Shown: positions 55,754 to 64,000 of the stretch, in pieces
How positions within the stretch are numbered: position 1 is the stretch's first letter
Layout of the letters: the number at the start of each line of letters is the position of its first letter
NCBI GenBank assembly: GCA_963764685.1
Contig: CAVXTT010000012.1
Span: 1 to 64,000 of the forward strand
Reading direction: 5' to 3'
Source of the DNA: CAVXTT01 sp963764685
GTDB taxonomy: Bacteria; Bacteroidota; Ignavibacteria; Ignavibacteriales; Ignavibacteriaceae
Length of the DNA stretch: 64,000 bases
Program-made: the position numbers and the translations under genes
Notes under the pieces: model-generated
Told to the model about the DNA's origin: nothing
Databases searched by the model: none
The model's input: only the letters and a program-made list of their open reading frames with translations

Positions 55754-56832
55754 TATATGACTTTTTTAATTGTATACAGCTCTTTTAATTTCCTGTTTAC
55801 TTCTTCATACCCGTGATATTTCTTCACCCATTCTTTCCCAATAATGGCTTGTTGCTGCCTAAGTAAAGGATGTTCAATGAGCGTTATCAAGGTCTCTATC
55901 AGTTCTTTTTCGTTGTTAGCCACATTAAAGGGATTTTCCGGAAGCCAGCTCGCATATTCATTAGTCATATTTGTTATCGTGGGTATTCCCATTGCGAGGC
56001 TTTCAAGTCCGGCTTTACCATAACCAGTTCCTCCCCCGCTGCCGCCAACCTGGTCAATGCAGATATCAGAACTACTTTTCTCTTCGAGTACTATTTTTCT
56101 GGAAACATTTTCCAGCAGTACAAATTCTATCTTTTTATCCCGCTTAATTTTTTCTATAACCCCGATAATAAGATCTGTCCCCTTGTAGAGCCTGTTAGTT
56201 GGAGCGTGTACAATCCTGATCCTGTCAGTTTGATTTAATTTCCTTTGCGGCAGTTCAGAAGCATTGTAGGGATAGAAGAGATAATGGATATCCTTTTTTA
56301 GTGCCAGGTGATCATATTCCGAAGTTAGATTTAGATCTGCTATTTCATCCATTTCCTTAATAAGTCCTCTGCTTCTAAGGTCACTTCCGAAATAACAGCA
56401 TACGATTTTTTTTCCCTGCTTCTTCCATATTTTAGCCTGTGAACTGTCTCGATAAAAATCGAGACCCCCATCGAAATGAATAATATCAAATGAATCCAAT
56501 TGGTAATCCCTGATGGCATTGCTTACTCTTCCTTTTCGTGTCAAATCACTTAATTGGAAGTAAACCTTTTCAGCAAGATTACGAGGTCTGAAAAATGGTG
56601 CCTCTGTAGTGGTCTCCTCCCTTATCTGACCTGTTTTTTTCGTCCTCCACTTGTCTGCCAAAAAAAATACCGGTAAAGGAATATTGAGGCAGATATCCTC
56701 AGGAAAATCCAATTTGTTTTTGTGGTAGGTTACCAGATGGGAGTAATCTCCCAGAGCATTATGCATTTCAAAGAAACTATATGGAACACCTGCATAATTC
56801 TGAGGAGCCAAATGTAGTATTTTCAACATCAA
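55753..56832 (-). CDS. Glycosyltransferase (group 1-like)
   Basis: A 359-aa cytoplasmic protein with a GT-B donor half: RIRIVHAPTNRLYKGTDLII, KKIEFVLLENVSRKIVLEE-type strand, GGGTGYGKAGLESLAMGIPT and a C-terminal helix. The N-terminal half contains APQNYAGVPYSFFEMHNALG. Sugar specificity is unknown. The gene is coupled to its neighbours by 4-nt (GNAT gene) and 1-nt (flippase) overlaps, forming a small glycan-assembly set. Confidence 0.82.
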   Translation of the reverse strand: MMLKILHLAPQNYAGVPYSFFEMHNALGDYSHLVTYHKNKLDFPEDICLNIPLPVFFLADKWRTKKTGQIREETTTEAPFFRPRNLAEKVYFQLSDLTRKGRVSNAIRDYQLDSFDIIHFDGGLDFYRDSSQAKIWKKQGKKIVCCYFGSDLRSRGLIKEMDEIADLNLTSEYDHLALKKDIHYLFYPYNASELPQRKLNQTDRIRIVHAPTNRLYKGTDLIIGVIEKIKRDKKIEFVLLENVSRKIVLEEKSSSDICIDQVGGSGGGTGYGKAGLESLAMGIPTITNMTNEYASWLPENPFNVANNEKELIETLITLIEHPLLRQQQAIIGKEWVKKYHGYEEVNRKLKELYTIKKVI

Positions 56833-57800
56833 AGATCTTTGTAGAATGTATCTCTGAATATTCCGCGTGCACCAAAATTTTCTTTAAATCTTCCCAGTCC
56901 CCAGTTCGGATCCATATTTACTGTGAAAATACCAAAATCAAGAAACTTATATCCTTCATCCTGGTAATGTTTCATTATTTCGTAGAACAATAAATTTACA
57001 GCACGGTACTCCTGGTATTCCTCATCGTGACTGATATAAAAAGCAAGTACTACTCTCGAATTTATGCTAAAATTACAAACACCTGCTATTAATTTGTCTT
57101 TTAGAAAAGCACCCCACAATCTGACCTTTGTGGGAAATAAATTTTTTATTTTGACCAATTCCTCAAGAGTGTGTGTAGGATTGACCCCGTGTCTCAATTT
57201 CAAATTCTTTTTCAGAATCTCATAATATTCTGAAAACCTTTCACACTCAGCAATTTCAACTCCCAGCCTCACAGCTTTGCTCACAGCAGTCCGTGCCTCA
57301 GCCCTGTAAGTTAAAAGAAGCTGCTCCCTCGGTATATCCAGCTGCACAACACTTGAAACGTCTCTTTTTAAATAATGGAAATCATTCTTAACAAGAGCAA
57401 AATCTATATAATTTGAATACTTTGTTTGATAAATTATGGGAGGGATTGTAAGCTGGATCCTGTCGTAATGTGATTTTTTAGCATAGGCAATTACCTCCTC
57501 AACCATATCAAATGATTCACGAAAATTTAAGTCGGTATTATAAACAAAGCTGCCGTAGGAAGCTCCTCCGTGAGAAGATAGAATTTTTTTACCATCTCTG
57601 ATGACCTTAACCGCCGGAAAAATAGAAAATAATTTCCCATTCTTTTTAAATACGATAGAGTCATCTTGAAATCTTTCTTCCGGATGGTATGAAAGGAACC
57701 GGCGCTTGTGAAAGATAGTACCGTTATCCGATTTATCAACAAATGCATCCCACTCCTCCGGGGTAATGCAGGAATCTGCTGATTTTTGAAGTTCTAACAT
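56829..57800 (-). CDS. GNAT/FemAB-like acetyltransferase (BioF2-type)
   Basis: A 323-aa protein of the GNAT-fold peptidyl/acetyl transferase type. The Met at 57800 is chosen because the longer start (57962) would overlap the PorV-like gene. Features are SCITPEEWDAFVDKSDNGTI, FHKRRFLSYHPEERFQ, RTAVSKAVRLGVEIAECERF, KDKLIAGVCNFSINSRVVLA and FLDFGIFTVNMDPNWGLGRF. Relatives acetylate sugar amines in exopolysaccharide or transfer amino acids to envelope glycans. It follows the PorV-like gene by 4 nt and precedes the glycosyltransferase. Confidence 0.82.
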   Translation of the reverse strand: MLELQKSADSCITPEEWDAFVDKSDNGTIFHKRRFLSYHPEERFQDDSIVFKKNGKLFSIFPAVKVIRDGKKILSSHGGASYGSFVYNTDLNFRESFDMVEEVIAYAKKSHYDRIQLTIPPIIYQTKYSNYIDFALVKNDFHYLKRDVSSVVQLDIPREQLLLTYRAEARTAVSKAVRLGVEIAECERFSEYYEILKKNLKLRHGVNPTHTLEELVKIKNLFPTKVRLWGAFLKDKLIAGVCNFSINSRVVLAFYISHDEEYQEYRAVNLLFYEIMKHYQDEGYKFLDFGIFTVNMDPNWGLGRFKENFGARGIFRDTFYKDL

Positions 57801-57804
57801 ATTA

Positions 57805-58704
57805 TTAAAAGCTGAATTGAACAGAAAATAGGTTAGCGCTCCCCAGCCCGTACTGAAAAGGCTGAAATGCATAGTCAAATTTAAGATTTCCCCACCTGAT
57901 TCCGATACCACCGGTAAAGGACCTGGATTCAAATCCCGACTGGTAGCCTCCGCGTAAGGCAACTACTTCATCATAGATAACCTCTGCACCAAAATTCAAA
58001 TGTATATCATCGGTAGAAGTGTATGTTAACAGCTCTGTTCCGGCTACAGCCGAAAAATGGGAATCCCCGAATGAAAAATTGTAAGCTCCTCCGGCTCTGA
58101 CTTCCGTCGGGAGTTTTGTCTCTTCGTTTCTTAAAGCATTCATACCACCGAGATTTTTAAGTACGGCTGATGCTGTAAGACCTTTTAACGGAGTCAAATA
58201 AGTTATACCCACATCAAACCCCCATCCATTCGCCTCATCGGCAACCAATCCTTCGTACAGATATTTAATTGTAAACCCGGTGCTGAAGTTTTCACTAAAT
58301 TTATAACCTGATGAGAAGCTCCCGAAAAAATAATTAGCATTAAAAGAACTCTCAGCTTCTCCCGGTTTTGTTCTTACTTCAATGCCGCTTACTGAAGTTA
58401 CATTAAAGCCGAATGCAAAAGGTATATTAAATACTGTTGATCTTACCCCCAGAAGCTCGCTGCTTACATCCTGGATCCATTGGTTGTGCATCAGCATAAT
58501 TTCCGAACCATCATTTAATGCCAGCTTTGCAGGGTTGTAGAATAGAGCTGTTACATCATCTGAGACAGCATTGCCTGCATCTCCCATAGCCACATTCCTG
58601 GCGCCAAAACCAAGTTTTAAAAACGACAATCCGCTATTACCTGCTGTTTGTGAATATACTATAGCGGGTAATAAAATTAATACTAATAATGCTTTTATCT
58701 TCAT
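57805..58704 (-). CDS. PorV/PorQ family outer-membrane protein (first copy)
   Basis: A 299-aa beta-barrel. A signal peptide (MKIKALLVLILLPAIVYS-QT) is followed by the family block FLKLGFGARNVAMGDAGNAV, DDVTALFYNPAKLALND, and strands to the terminal FSVQFSF with aromatic C-terminus. PorV is the outer-membrane shuttle of type IX secretion that receives cargo for attachment; PorQ-like relatives vary in role. No other T9SS core gene is in the window. It lies 7 nt after the second barrel gene in the same operon. Confidence 0.85.
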   Translation of the reverse strand: MKIKALLVLILLPAIVYSQTAGNSGLSFLKLGFGARNVAMGDAGNAVSDDVTALFYNPAKLALNDGSEIMLMHNQWIQDVSSELLGVRSTVFNIPFAFGFNVTSVSGIEVRTKPGEAESSFNANYFFGSFSSGYKFSENFSTGFTIKYLYEGLVADEANGWGFDVGITYLTPLKGLTASAVLKNLGGMNALRNEETKLPTEVRAGGAYNFSFGDSHFSAVAGTELLTYTSTDDIHLNFGAEVIYDEVVALRGGYQSGFESRSFTGGIGIRWGNLKFDYAFQPFQYGLGSANLFSVQFSF

Positions 58705-58711
58705 AATACTT

Positions 58712-59707
58712 CTAAAAAGTTACGTTAACTCCAACAATATGACGGTCATATGCAGAATACGGTTCATATACGAATGCATAATCCACACCGATATTTACCG
58801 TACCGAATATTTTTGTATATGAGAATCCGCCTGAAGGTCTTACCAGTTGATCTGAGTTGCTGAGATTCAAGTTATCTAATCCGCCCCGTAAATAAAATCT
58901 TTCTATGAGATTATATTCCAATCCGAATCTTAAAATATTTGATTCTGCACTGCTGTTTTCAAGTTCTATTGCAGAAATTAATTTATAATCCTCATTTTTA
59001 TAGCGTACCCCAAATTTTCTCAATACAGGAAATTCATTCTCCGTGATGGACCCCTCCTGTTGATATATCGGAGCGGTATCCCATTTATATTTACTGTTTA
59101 TATCTGTGATAACAAAAGAAAAATTAAAGTTATTATTTAAACGGTAGAGCAGACCGGCATCCAGCCCTACTCCCGTAGAGGATATCTCCTCAAATAATTT
59201 GTAATAATAAATTTTAACTGCTACGCCTAAAGATACTTTTTCAGAAAACCTGTTTGCAAATCCAAGGAAGAATTGATTTTCAGAAGTTGAGAGTTCGCCT
59301 GTCTGGAATCCCTGGTTATCTCTTCCATCGATCCCAGATACACCCGAATTTATGATACCGATACTTAATCCTGCACTTGTTCTAGGTTTACGGTCTGCGG
59401 CAGTATCTTTTGAAGAATAAAAATCAAATCTCCGGGTAAAATTCAAAAAGTTTAATGATCTATCCAACGAGAGAAATGAGTAGGAGGTCTGAAATGAATT
59501 ATCCTCCTGAAACACGGAAACAGCGGGGTTGTAATACGAAACAAGATTCCCTTCTGTAACTGCAGATAATGCATTTCCCATCCCCATCCCTCTGGCGCCA
59601 AAGCCCATTCTGCTGAATGCACCCGGCATACTGCTTATCTTGCTGAATTCCGGCTGAGCGTTTAACAAACCTGCCAGGAGAATAAAAAGGATTATTAATC
59701 TATTCAC
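58712..59707 (-). CDS. PorV/PorQ family outer-membrane protein (second copy)
   Basis: A 331-aa exported barrel with a signal peptide (MNRLIILFILLAGLLNAQ) and the same fold hallmarks: FSRMGFGARGMGMGNALSAV, LVSYYNPAVSVFQEDNSF, then long strand pairs such as FRKFGVRYKNEDYKLI-type, and a terminal HIVGVNVTF. It is about 30 residues longer than its neighbour. Two adjacent PorV/PorQ members suggest a tandem duplication that has diverged. It starts 8 nt after the BNR-like gene stop. Confidence 0.82.
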   Translation of the reverse strand: MNRLIILFILLAGLLNAQPEFSKISSMPGAFSRMGFGARGMGMGNALSAVTEGNLVSYYNPAVSVFQEDNSFQTSYSFLSLDRSLNFLNFTRRFDFYSSKDTAADRKPRTSAGLSIGIINSGVSGIDGRDNQGFQTGELSTSENQFFLGFANRFSEKVSLGVAVKIYYYKLFEEISSTGVGLDAGLLYRLNNNFNFSFVITDINSKYKWDTAPIYQQEGSITENEFPVLRKFGVRYKNEDYKLISAIELENSSAESNILRFGLEYNLIERFYLRGGLDNLNLSNSDQLVRPSGGFSYTKIFGTVNIGVDYAFVYEPYSAYDRHIVGVNVTF

Positions 59708-59715
59708 ATCTACCT

Positions 59716-61305
59716 CTACTGCAGCACAAGTATTTTTCCATAAACAGGGTCATCTCCACCAACCTCAACTCTGTAAAAATATACTCCGTTCGGAACCATA
59801 GAACCTGAATCATCCCTTCCGTCCCAGTAATCGATTACTCCTTCCGCACTACCATTACGCTGATCAACAACGTGATAAGGATTCCCCCGGGGAGCATTCT
59901 GTATCACAGTTCTTATATAATTCATACCAAAATCAAAAATCCGAATCGTTACATCTGACTGCTTACCGCCGGTACTATATTTAATTTTCAATACCTCATT
60001 CTTCGGAGAAAATGGGTTGGGATAAGCATAGCTTTCTGTAGCCGAGGTTAACTTCTGAGAGGCAAAATAAACTTTCCAATCCCCGTTCCACATATTCCCC
60101 GTTTGTGTTAATTTAACAAGACCGTCACCTGATCCAAGCCATACTATATTACCATTAGAAGAGGCTGAGTAAAAAATATTTGTTGAAAGAGGAATGCCTG
60201 TCTCCTTATCAATAATGTTTCCAGGAAGTATCCATGTATTCCCCGAATCACTGCTTCTAAAAGCACCATTGTCAGCTGCAGCTATAACATCTGTTTCCTT
60301 ATAGCCAAAGTTGTGTACTTTTTCATCAGGTAGGAAAGTCATCCAGTTTTCACCCAGATCCTTTGATTGTGATACTCCGTAAAATTCAGCCTGATCTTCA
60401 GCTTTCCAGGTAGCACCCCATACAGAACTGTCTGCAGGGTTATAACCTAAGGCAACAACAAAATTCCCGCTTATGGAGTTCAGCTGATTCTGATGATTAA
60501 ATTTAACCCAGCTTACTCCTCCATCAGTTGATCTGTTTATACCGCCTGCAGTTCCTGCAAATAATATAGAATCTCCTGCTGAGATAACGGAAAATACACG
60601 ATGATTAAGATTATTCTCAGCACAGAATTTGCCGGCTACCGGCTGCAGGCAAAAGTCCATTACGCTGTCAGGGTGTACGTAATCTAATTTATCAGGGGGA
60701 ATAACTACCCTGTCCCAGGTTACTCCCAGATCGGTGCTTCTTCTAAGACCGCCGGCAAAAGTGGCAATCCAAATAGTACCGGGGGTGAAAGCTATATCAT
60801 AAATAAGGTTCTGTATGGCTACCGTTACCGGGAGCGCCCTAATCTGATTTATACCGTAAACCTCGATAGTATCATTGGGATCATCGATAGGCTGGGGAAC
60901 GAAATTCCACGACAGGCCAAAATCAGAAGTAAACTTTAAACCGCTTCCTTCAGGAAGCGATTGCCCGTCTCTTTCAACTGAATGAGCTGTTGCAGCCCAT
61001 AAAATACCGGTTAACGTATCAAATCCTACTGCAGAAACACTTTCTGTTCCAAAAGCAGAATTACCATAAAAATTTGTCCAATTGTTCCCTCTGTCGCTTG
61101 AAATGCTTAATCCCCGGCTAGAACCAATGAATACGTAATCTCCATACGTGACTATATCACTGATGCTGTTGCTTGAAGGATTTTCATCAGATATTTTATA
61201 ATTTATATCCTTTCCCATACGGTATCCAAAAGGATAATGCTGGCCTTTTAAGTTTGCCGAAAACATAAACAGAAGCACCATAACAATCGGAAATATTTTG
61301 AACAT
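59716..61305 (-). CDS. Secreted BNR/sortilin-like beta-propeller protein with FlgD-type C-terminal domain
   Basis: A protein of about 529 aa with a signal peptide (MFKIFPIVMVLLFMFSANLKG). The body has repeats of BNR/Asp-box type, e.g. SISSDRGNNWTNF, FTSDFGLSWNFV, RSTDLGVTWDRV, RSTDGGVSWVKF, RSSDSGNTWIL, which build a beta-propeller. The end is a FlgD Ig-like domain: ESYAYPNPFSPKNEVLKIKY, VTIRIFDFGMNYIRTVI, YWDGRDDSGSMVPNGVYFYR. Such C-termini are common on secreted proteins in this group and may be sorting or structural. The ATG at 61305 is preferred over the TTG codon before it. Ligand unknown. Confidence 0.87.
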   Translation of the reverse strand: MFKIFPIVMVLLFMFSANLKGQHYPFGYRMGKDINYKISDENPSSNSISDIVTYGDYVFIGSSRGLSISSDRGNNWTNFYGNSAFGTESVSAVGFDTLTGILWAATAHSVERDGQSLPEGSGLKFTSDFGLSWNFVPQPIDDPNDTIEVYGINQIRALPVTVAIQNLIYDIAFTPGTIWIATFAGGLRRSTDLGVTWDRVVIPPDKLDYVHPDSVMDFCLQPVAGKFCAENNLNHRVFSVISAGDSILFAGTAGGINRSTDGGVSWVKFNHQNQLNSISGNFVVALGYNPADSSVWGATWKAEDQAEFYGVSQSKDLGENWMTFLPDEKVHNFGYKETDVIAAADNGAFRSSDSGNTWILPGNIIDKETGIPLSTNIFYSASSNGNIVWLGSGDGLVKLTQTGNMWNGDWKVYFASQKLTSATESYAYPNPFSPKNEVLKIKYSTGGKQSDVTIRIFDFGMNYIRTVIQNAPRGNPYHVVDQRNGSAEGVIDYWDGRDDSGSMVPNGVYFYRVEVGGDDPVYGKILVLQ

Positions 61306-62096
61306 CAATAAACTTCCAGATAATGTACGATAGTATTGCTTAATCGTTTTGTTCTGTCCTCAGCAGTAATTTCAAAACGATAACTGCCTGAAGGAAAAGA
61401 AGGTAAGTTTGAGGGGAAATATAACTTCTGCGTATAAATGCTGTCACCAGCAGTTTCATCACCAGCCTGGGAGTTCCCGTCATCAAACATAGGGAATTTA
61501 GTTATACCCTGACTATTAGCTACCTGGGATCCGTCAGGTCTGTAAAGTTCATAATAAACCCTGCTTATATCCTCGGCACCGTTTGAATCAACTGCAAGAA
61601 CAGAAAATATGAAAACCTCTTCAAACTGTACAGAATCTGCAAAGAACAAATCAGAAATCACCGGAGGAAACTTCTCAGTCTCAAAATAGAAGAATTGAGC
61701 TGCAGATACTCTGCCATTCACTAGTATAACTGATGGAATAGGTGCCCGGCGGATTTTCTTTATAAAGCGTAAGCCGGTTTGAATATATACTATCTTGGGC
61801 TCTAAGGTCAGATATAGAAGAATCTCCATTATCCAAAAGGACTAATGAGGAGATCAACTTTCCGAATGGATTCTTTATCTCTGCATTATACTGAATTAAC
61901 TACAGAAGCGGGATAGACTTTTATCTGCAGGTAAAGAATAGAATCACCTGACAATAATATCAATTGTATCCTGATTGCTTAAACCAGCCCATTCAACATA
62001 ATATTCATTTGTTGTAGGATTAATAATTTCATTATAATCCTTTTCACACCCGGATAGAAGGAAAATAAAGGAAAGACCAATTAAAAGTTTTTTCAT
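61305..62096 (-). CDS. Lipoprotein with two Ig-like repeats, several frameshifts
   Basis: A lipoprotein of about 263 aa once frames are joined. It starts at 62096 with a signal peptide and lipobox LLSGC (Cys16), and the first part ends in DTIDIIV. From about 61950 the next frame gives SILYLQIKVYPASVVNSV, a further shift gives NAEIKNPFGKLISSLVLL, and at about 61690 YFETEKFPPVISDLFFADSV resumes. The protein then contains two copies of one domain: LDNGDSSISDLRAQDSIYS and FDDGNSQAGDETAGDSIYT, each with a Y-x-F/I ending. It is followed by the BNR gene with a 1-nt overlap. Confidence 0.75.
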
Positions 62097-62149
62097 TAAA
62101 TAAATTTTATGTATTAAGCTTCGCCTCACAAGGTAAAAAATCATCCTTA

Positions 62150-63118
62150 TTATAATCCTATTGATATTGGATTTGGTGAGAATGAGATTATAAATATAAC
62201 AAAACTGATATAGCCGAGCACCTTCCTGCCGCTGCTTATTTCAGAATAATCGGGGATCGGAGGATGTTTAGGCCTGACAATAAAAAATAAGACCAGCGAC
62301 CAAACCAGCCAGCCTGTCCAGCCAATTTGAATATTAAATTCCAAATAGGAGGCAATTAACCCAATTAAGCCCATAACGGCCAGGATTATCAGGGATATCG
62401 AACTTATAACATAGTGTCTCTTTTCGCCGAACATCGTATAGCTTATATGACCTCCATCCAATTGCCCTACCGGAATCATATTCATTGAAGTAATTAACAG
62501 ACCAAACCACCCTACACACAAAAACGGATAATGATATATTTCACTCATTGGAGGGAAAAACTGTCCCGGATGAACAAATAGCATCCTCAGAAAAGAGAAA
62601 AGAAGCGTATCACCAAATGTGAGGTTCAAAGCTCCTTTCCCATATGATGGAGAAAAATAATCCGGATGAATTGTCAATATATAACTCTTCCCCGGAACTG
62701 TAGCAAAGCCAATAATTAAAACAATAAGACAGGCAATGAAACCTGCAATTGGTCCTGCGGCACCAATATCAAACATTGCATTCTTTGTTGATACTGGGGA
62801 TCTTGTTTTTATGACGGCACCCATTGTCCCGAAGCTTAAGAAACCCGGTATAGTTGGGAAAGGTATGTAGAATGGCAGTGTGGCAGAGACTTTATGATAT
62901 CTTGCAGCAAAATAATGCCCAAACTCGTGGCAGGTAATTATAAACAAAATAGCAATTGCATAAGGTAACCCGGTTAATAAGAAACTAAATTCATAAGGAC
63001 CGGGGACCCCGCTTGTCCATTCAGCACCAGCTATAGTAGTAGTTATAAAAGTAATGAGAAATAATCCTATATGGAGCAAGTAATTATTTTTTTGTTTTAG
63101 TATGCTGATGTTTTCCAT
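62150..63118 (-). CDS. Site-2 protease family (M50) membrane metalloprotease
   Basis: A 322-aa protein with about seven hydrophobic segments. The zinc site is ITCHEFGHYFAARYHK (HExxH at about residue 64), and the third ligand motif is IPVGQLDGGHISYTMFGEK (about residue 221). FYIPFPTIPGFLSFGTMGAV is conserved among EGY-like and Rip-like proteases. Proteolysis in the membrane is expected, but the substrate is unknown; in some relatives it activates an extracytoplasmic sigma factor, and none is next to it here. It lies 1 nt after the DUF1207 stop. Confidence 0.92.
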   Translation of the reverse strand: MENISILKQKNNYLLHIGLFLITFITTTIAGAEWTSGVPGPYEFSFLLTGLPYAIAILFIITCHEFGHYFAARYHKVSATLPFYIPFPTIPGFLSFGTMGAVIKTRSPVSTKNAMFDIGAAGPIAGFIACLIVLIIGFATVPGKSYILTIHPDYFSPSYGKGALNLTFGDTLLFSFLRMLFVHPGQFFPPMSEIYHYPFLCVGWFGLLITSMNMIPVGQLDGGHISYTMFGEKRHYVISSISLIILAVMGLIGLIASYLEFNIQIGWTGWLVWSLVLFFIVRPKHPPIPDYSEISSGRKVLGYISFVIFIISFSPNPISIGL

Positions 63119-63945
63119 TATAAATCTAAATTAAATCCAATAGTGGAGTAGCTCTCGTTAAGATCGTAATATTCTCCGTGTATGCTTCTTCCTGCGAAAT
63201 AACTGAGTAATATGCTGAACCCTTTCTTATCATAATTCCCGAATTTAATTCCTGCAGTAACGACATTGCTCCCGGCATACTTATCAATTTTGGATAATCT
63301 GAAATCATAAGCTGCGAAGGGGCTAAACATATCTGTTAAATTTATTAAATAAAAATCAAATCCTGCCTGATATATCCACTTACCGAATACTTCAGGTGAA
63401 TTATGAAAAAGGTATGTTATTCCCGTATACATTCGTAAACCATTTATCCTGTAAAATGGCATTAACTCTAAAAACTCCCTGCTGTAAACTCTCGGGCGCT
63501 GATAATTTCTCCAGTCATCAATCCTGTAATCATAGCTCCCGTCTACAAGATGAGCACTGATATGACTTATTCTCAGACGTAATCCATATTCATTATTATT
63601 TTTTATTACTTTATACGCTCCATTAATTCCGAATAAATAGTCTATAGTCTCCACAGGAAAATGAAATTCTCCTGAGCCGTGAAGCCTGGTATAAGTAAAA
63701 AAATCAGCTCCGAAGGAAAAGTTTTCATTCCCCGTCTGTGAAAGGAACAGATCTGAAGATGTACCAATGTCAAGTCTTATACTGCTTTCTCCCATCATAT
63801 ATGAAAATCCGGTCCTGGGCTCAAGAATGTTAGCTGTAAATGGCTGAATGTTTAATTCTTTAGGGAACCATTCTGAGAGGCGCTGGCCAAAAGTATTGAG
63901 AAATGAGCAGGATAAAATGATGAGAATGAAAGATTTTAAAGACAA
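63118..63945 (-). CDS. DUF1207-like outer-membrane protein
   Basis: A 275-aa exported protein. The start is taken as TTG at 63945, since a signal peptide (MSLKSFILIILSCSFLNTFG) begins there and no ATG is available; a -7 box lies about 35 nt upstream. The body (WFPKELNIQPFTANILEPRT, FHFPVETIDYLFGINGAYKV, RLRISHISAHLVDGSYDYRI, SREFLELMPFYRINGLRMYT) matches DUF1207-type barrels. It ends with an aromatic-type NLDL. The role is unknown. It would be the first gene of the operon that continues to the flippase. Confidence 0.75.
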   Translation of the reverse strand: MSLKSFILIILSCSFLNTFGQRLSEWFPKELNIQPFTANILEPRTGFSYMMGESSIRLDIGTSSDLFLSQTGNENFSFGADFFTYTRLHGSGEFHFPVETIDYLFGINGAYKVIKNNNEYGLRLRISHISAHLVDGSYDYRIDDWRNYQRPRVYSREFLELMPFYRINGLRMYTGITYLFHNSPEVFGKWIYQAGFDFYLINLTDMFSPFAAYDFRLSKIDKYAGSNVVTAGIKFGNYDKKGFSILLSYFAGRSIHGEYYDLNESYSTIGFNLDL

Positions 63946-63979
63946 AAGTAAAAAGCCGATATTTATTAAAAATTAAATG

Positions 63980-63987
63980 CAAATATA
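63980..63987 (-). promoter_or_regulatory. Candidate -7 element of the DUF1207 operon (TATATTTG)
   Basis: TATATTTG on the minus strand at 63987-63980 matches the consensus. The -33 element would lie beyond 64000 and cannot be checked. A start near 63974 would give a leader of about 29 nt to the TTG. Confidence 0.45.
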
Positions 63988-64000
63988 AAGATACCCTGTC

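Noticed and set aside
56829..57962. Long version of the acetyltransferase with start at 57962
   Set aside because: It would overlap the PorV-like gene by about 158 nt, and its extra N-terminus reads as the barrel gene in another frame.

Overview
The window looks like a chromosome segment from an AT-rich, Gram-negative bacterium of the Bacteroidota/Chlorobiota/Ignavibacteriota group, most likely Ignavibacteria-like. This is inference from gene content and promoter style, not from a marker tree. Pointers are a 36-aa bTHX ribosomal protein, two PorV/PorQ-type outer-membrane proteins, a FlgD-like C-terminal domain on a secreted protein, a HYC_CC_PP-type protein at the head of a copper-efflux operon, and several promoters of the form TTTG-N19/20-TAnnTTTG. 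I see no rRNA, tRNA, CRISPR array, transposase or phage gene.

Layout. 1-7.5 kb (minus): a biotin carboxylase/biotin carrier pair, mutS2-cvpA-yqeY, an SDR reductase, a secreted endonuclease/phosphatase-family protein and bTHX. 7.5-8.3 kb: non-coding, with two palindromic repeat arrays. 8.3-15.6 kb: lipoproteins, a BrkB/YihY membrane protein, a POTRA/beta-barrel protein with a Sel1-repeat neighbour, and an aminotransferase. 15.8-19.3 kb: UMF1 transporter, nusB, a YdcF-like protein and VanZ. 19.2-28.3 kb (minus): nuoJ-K-L-M, a Na+/H+ antiporter, an unknown 120-aa protein, nuoN and the NAD(P)HX repair enzyme; nuoA-I are absent, so the complex I locus is split. asnS lies directly upstream. 29.6-30.6 kb: non-coding and rich in palindromes. 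30.6-37.7 kb (plus): a copper/silver-type efflux operon of HYC_CC_PP protein, CusA-like pump, TolC-like channel, CusB-like adaptor with two metal-binding modules, and a metal-binding lipoprotein. 37.7-38.9 kb: tiny proteins, a candidate small RNA and an operator-like palindrome. 38.9-43.1 kb: NfeD-type protease, ribBA, yajC, tgt. 43.2-51 kb (minus): one compact run, thyA-folA-mutL-methylmalonyl-CoA mutase-UbiA-like prenyltransferase-lipoprotein-CorC-like-DCC protein. 51-57.8 kb: glycerate kinase and surface-polysaccharide genes. 57.8-64 kb: a cell-envelope operon (DUF1207, site-2 protease, lipoprotein, BNR-like secreted protein, two PorV/PorQ proteins).

A striking technical feature is the number of frameshifts in otherwise well-conserved genes: accB, the Sel1 gene, the antiporter, nuoM, nuoL (several), nuoJ, asnS (three), cusA, the tolC-like and cusB-like genes, glycerate kinase and one lipoprotein. 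Each can be rejoined by reading across one-base shifts, mostly at homopolymers. Sequencing or assembly indels explain this better than gene decay, because essential genes (asnS, nuoL) are affected. These genes are given here as single spans.

The most interesting non-coding structures are four intergenic arrays built from units of about 11 bp that run in one orientation and then invert (clearest at 30290-30389), a pair of palindromes with a compensatory base-pair change (30050-30188), and a candidate small RNA at about 38013-38092 with its own promoter, a C-rich loop and an intrinsic terminator.
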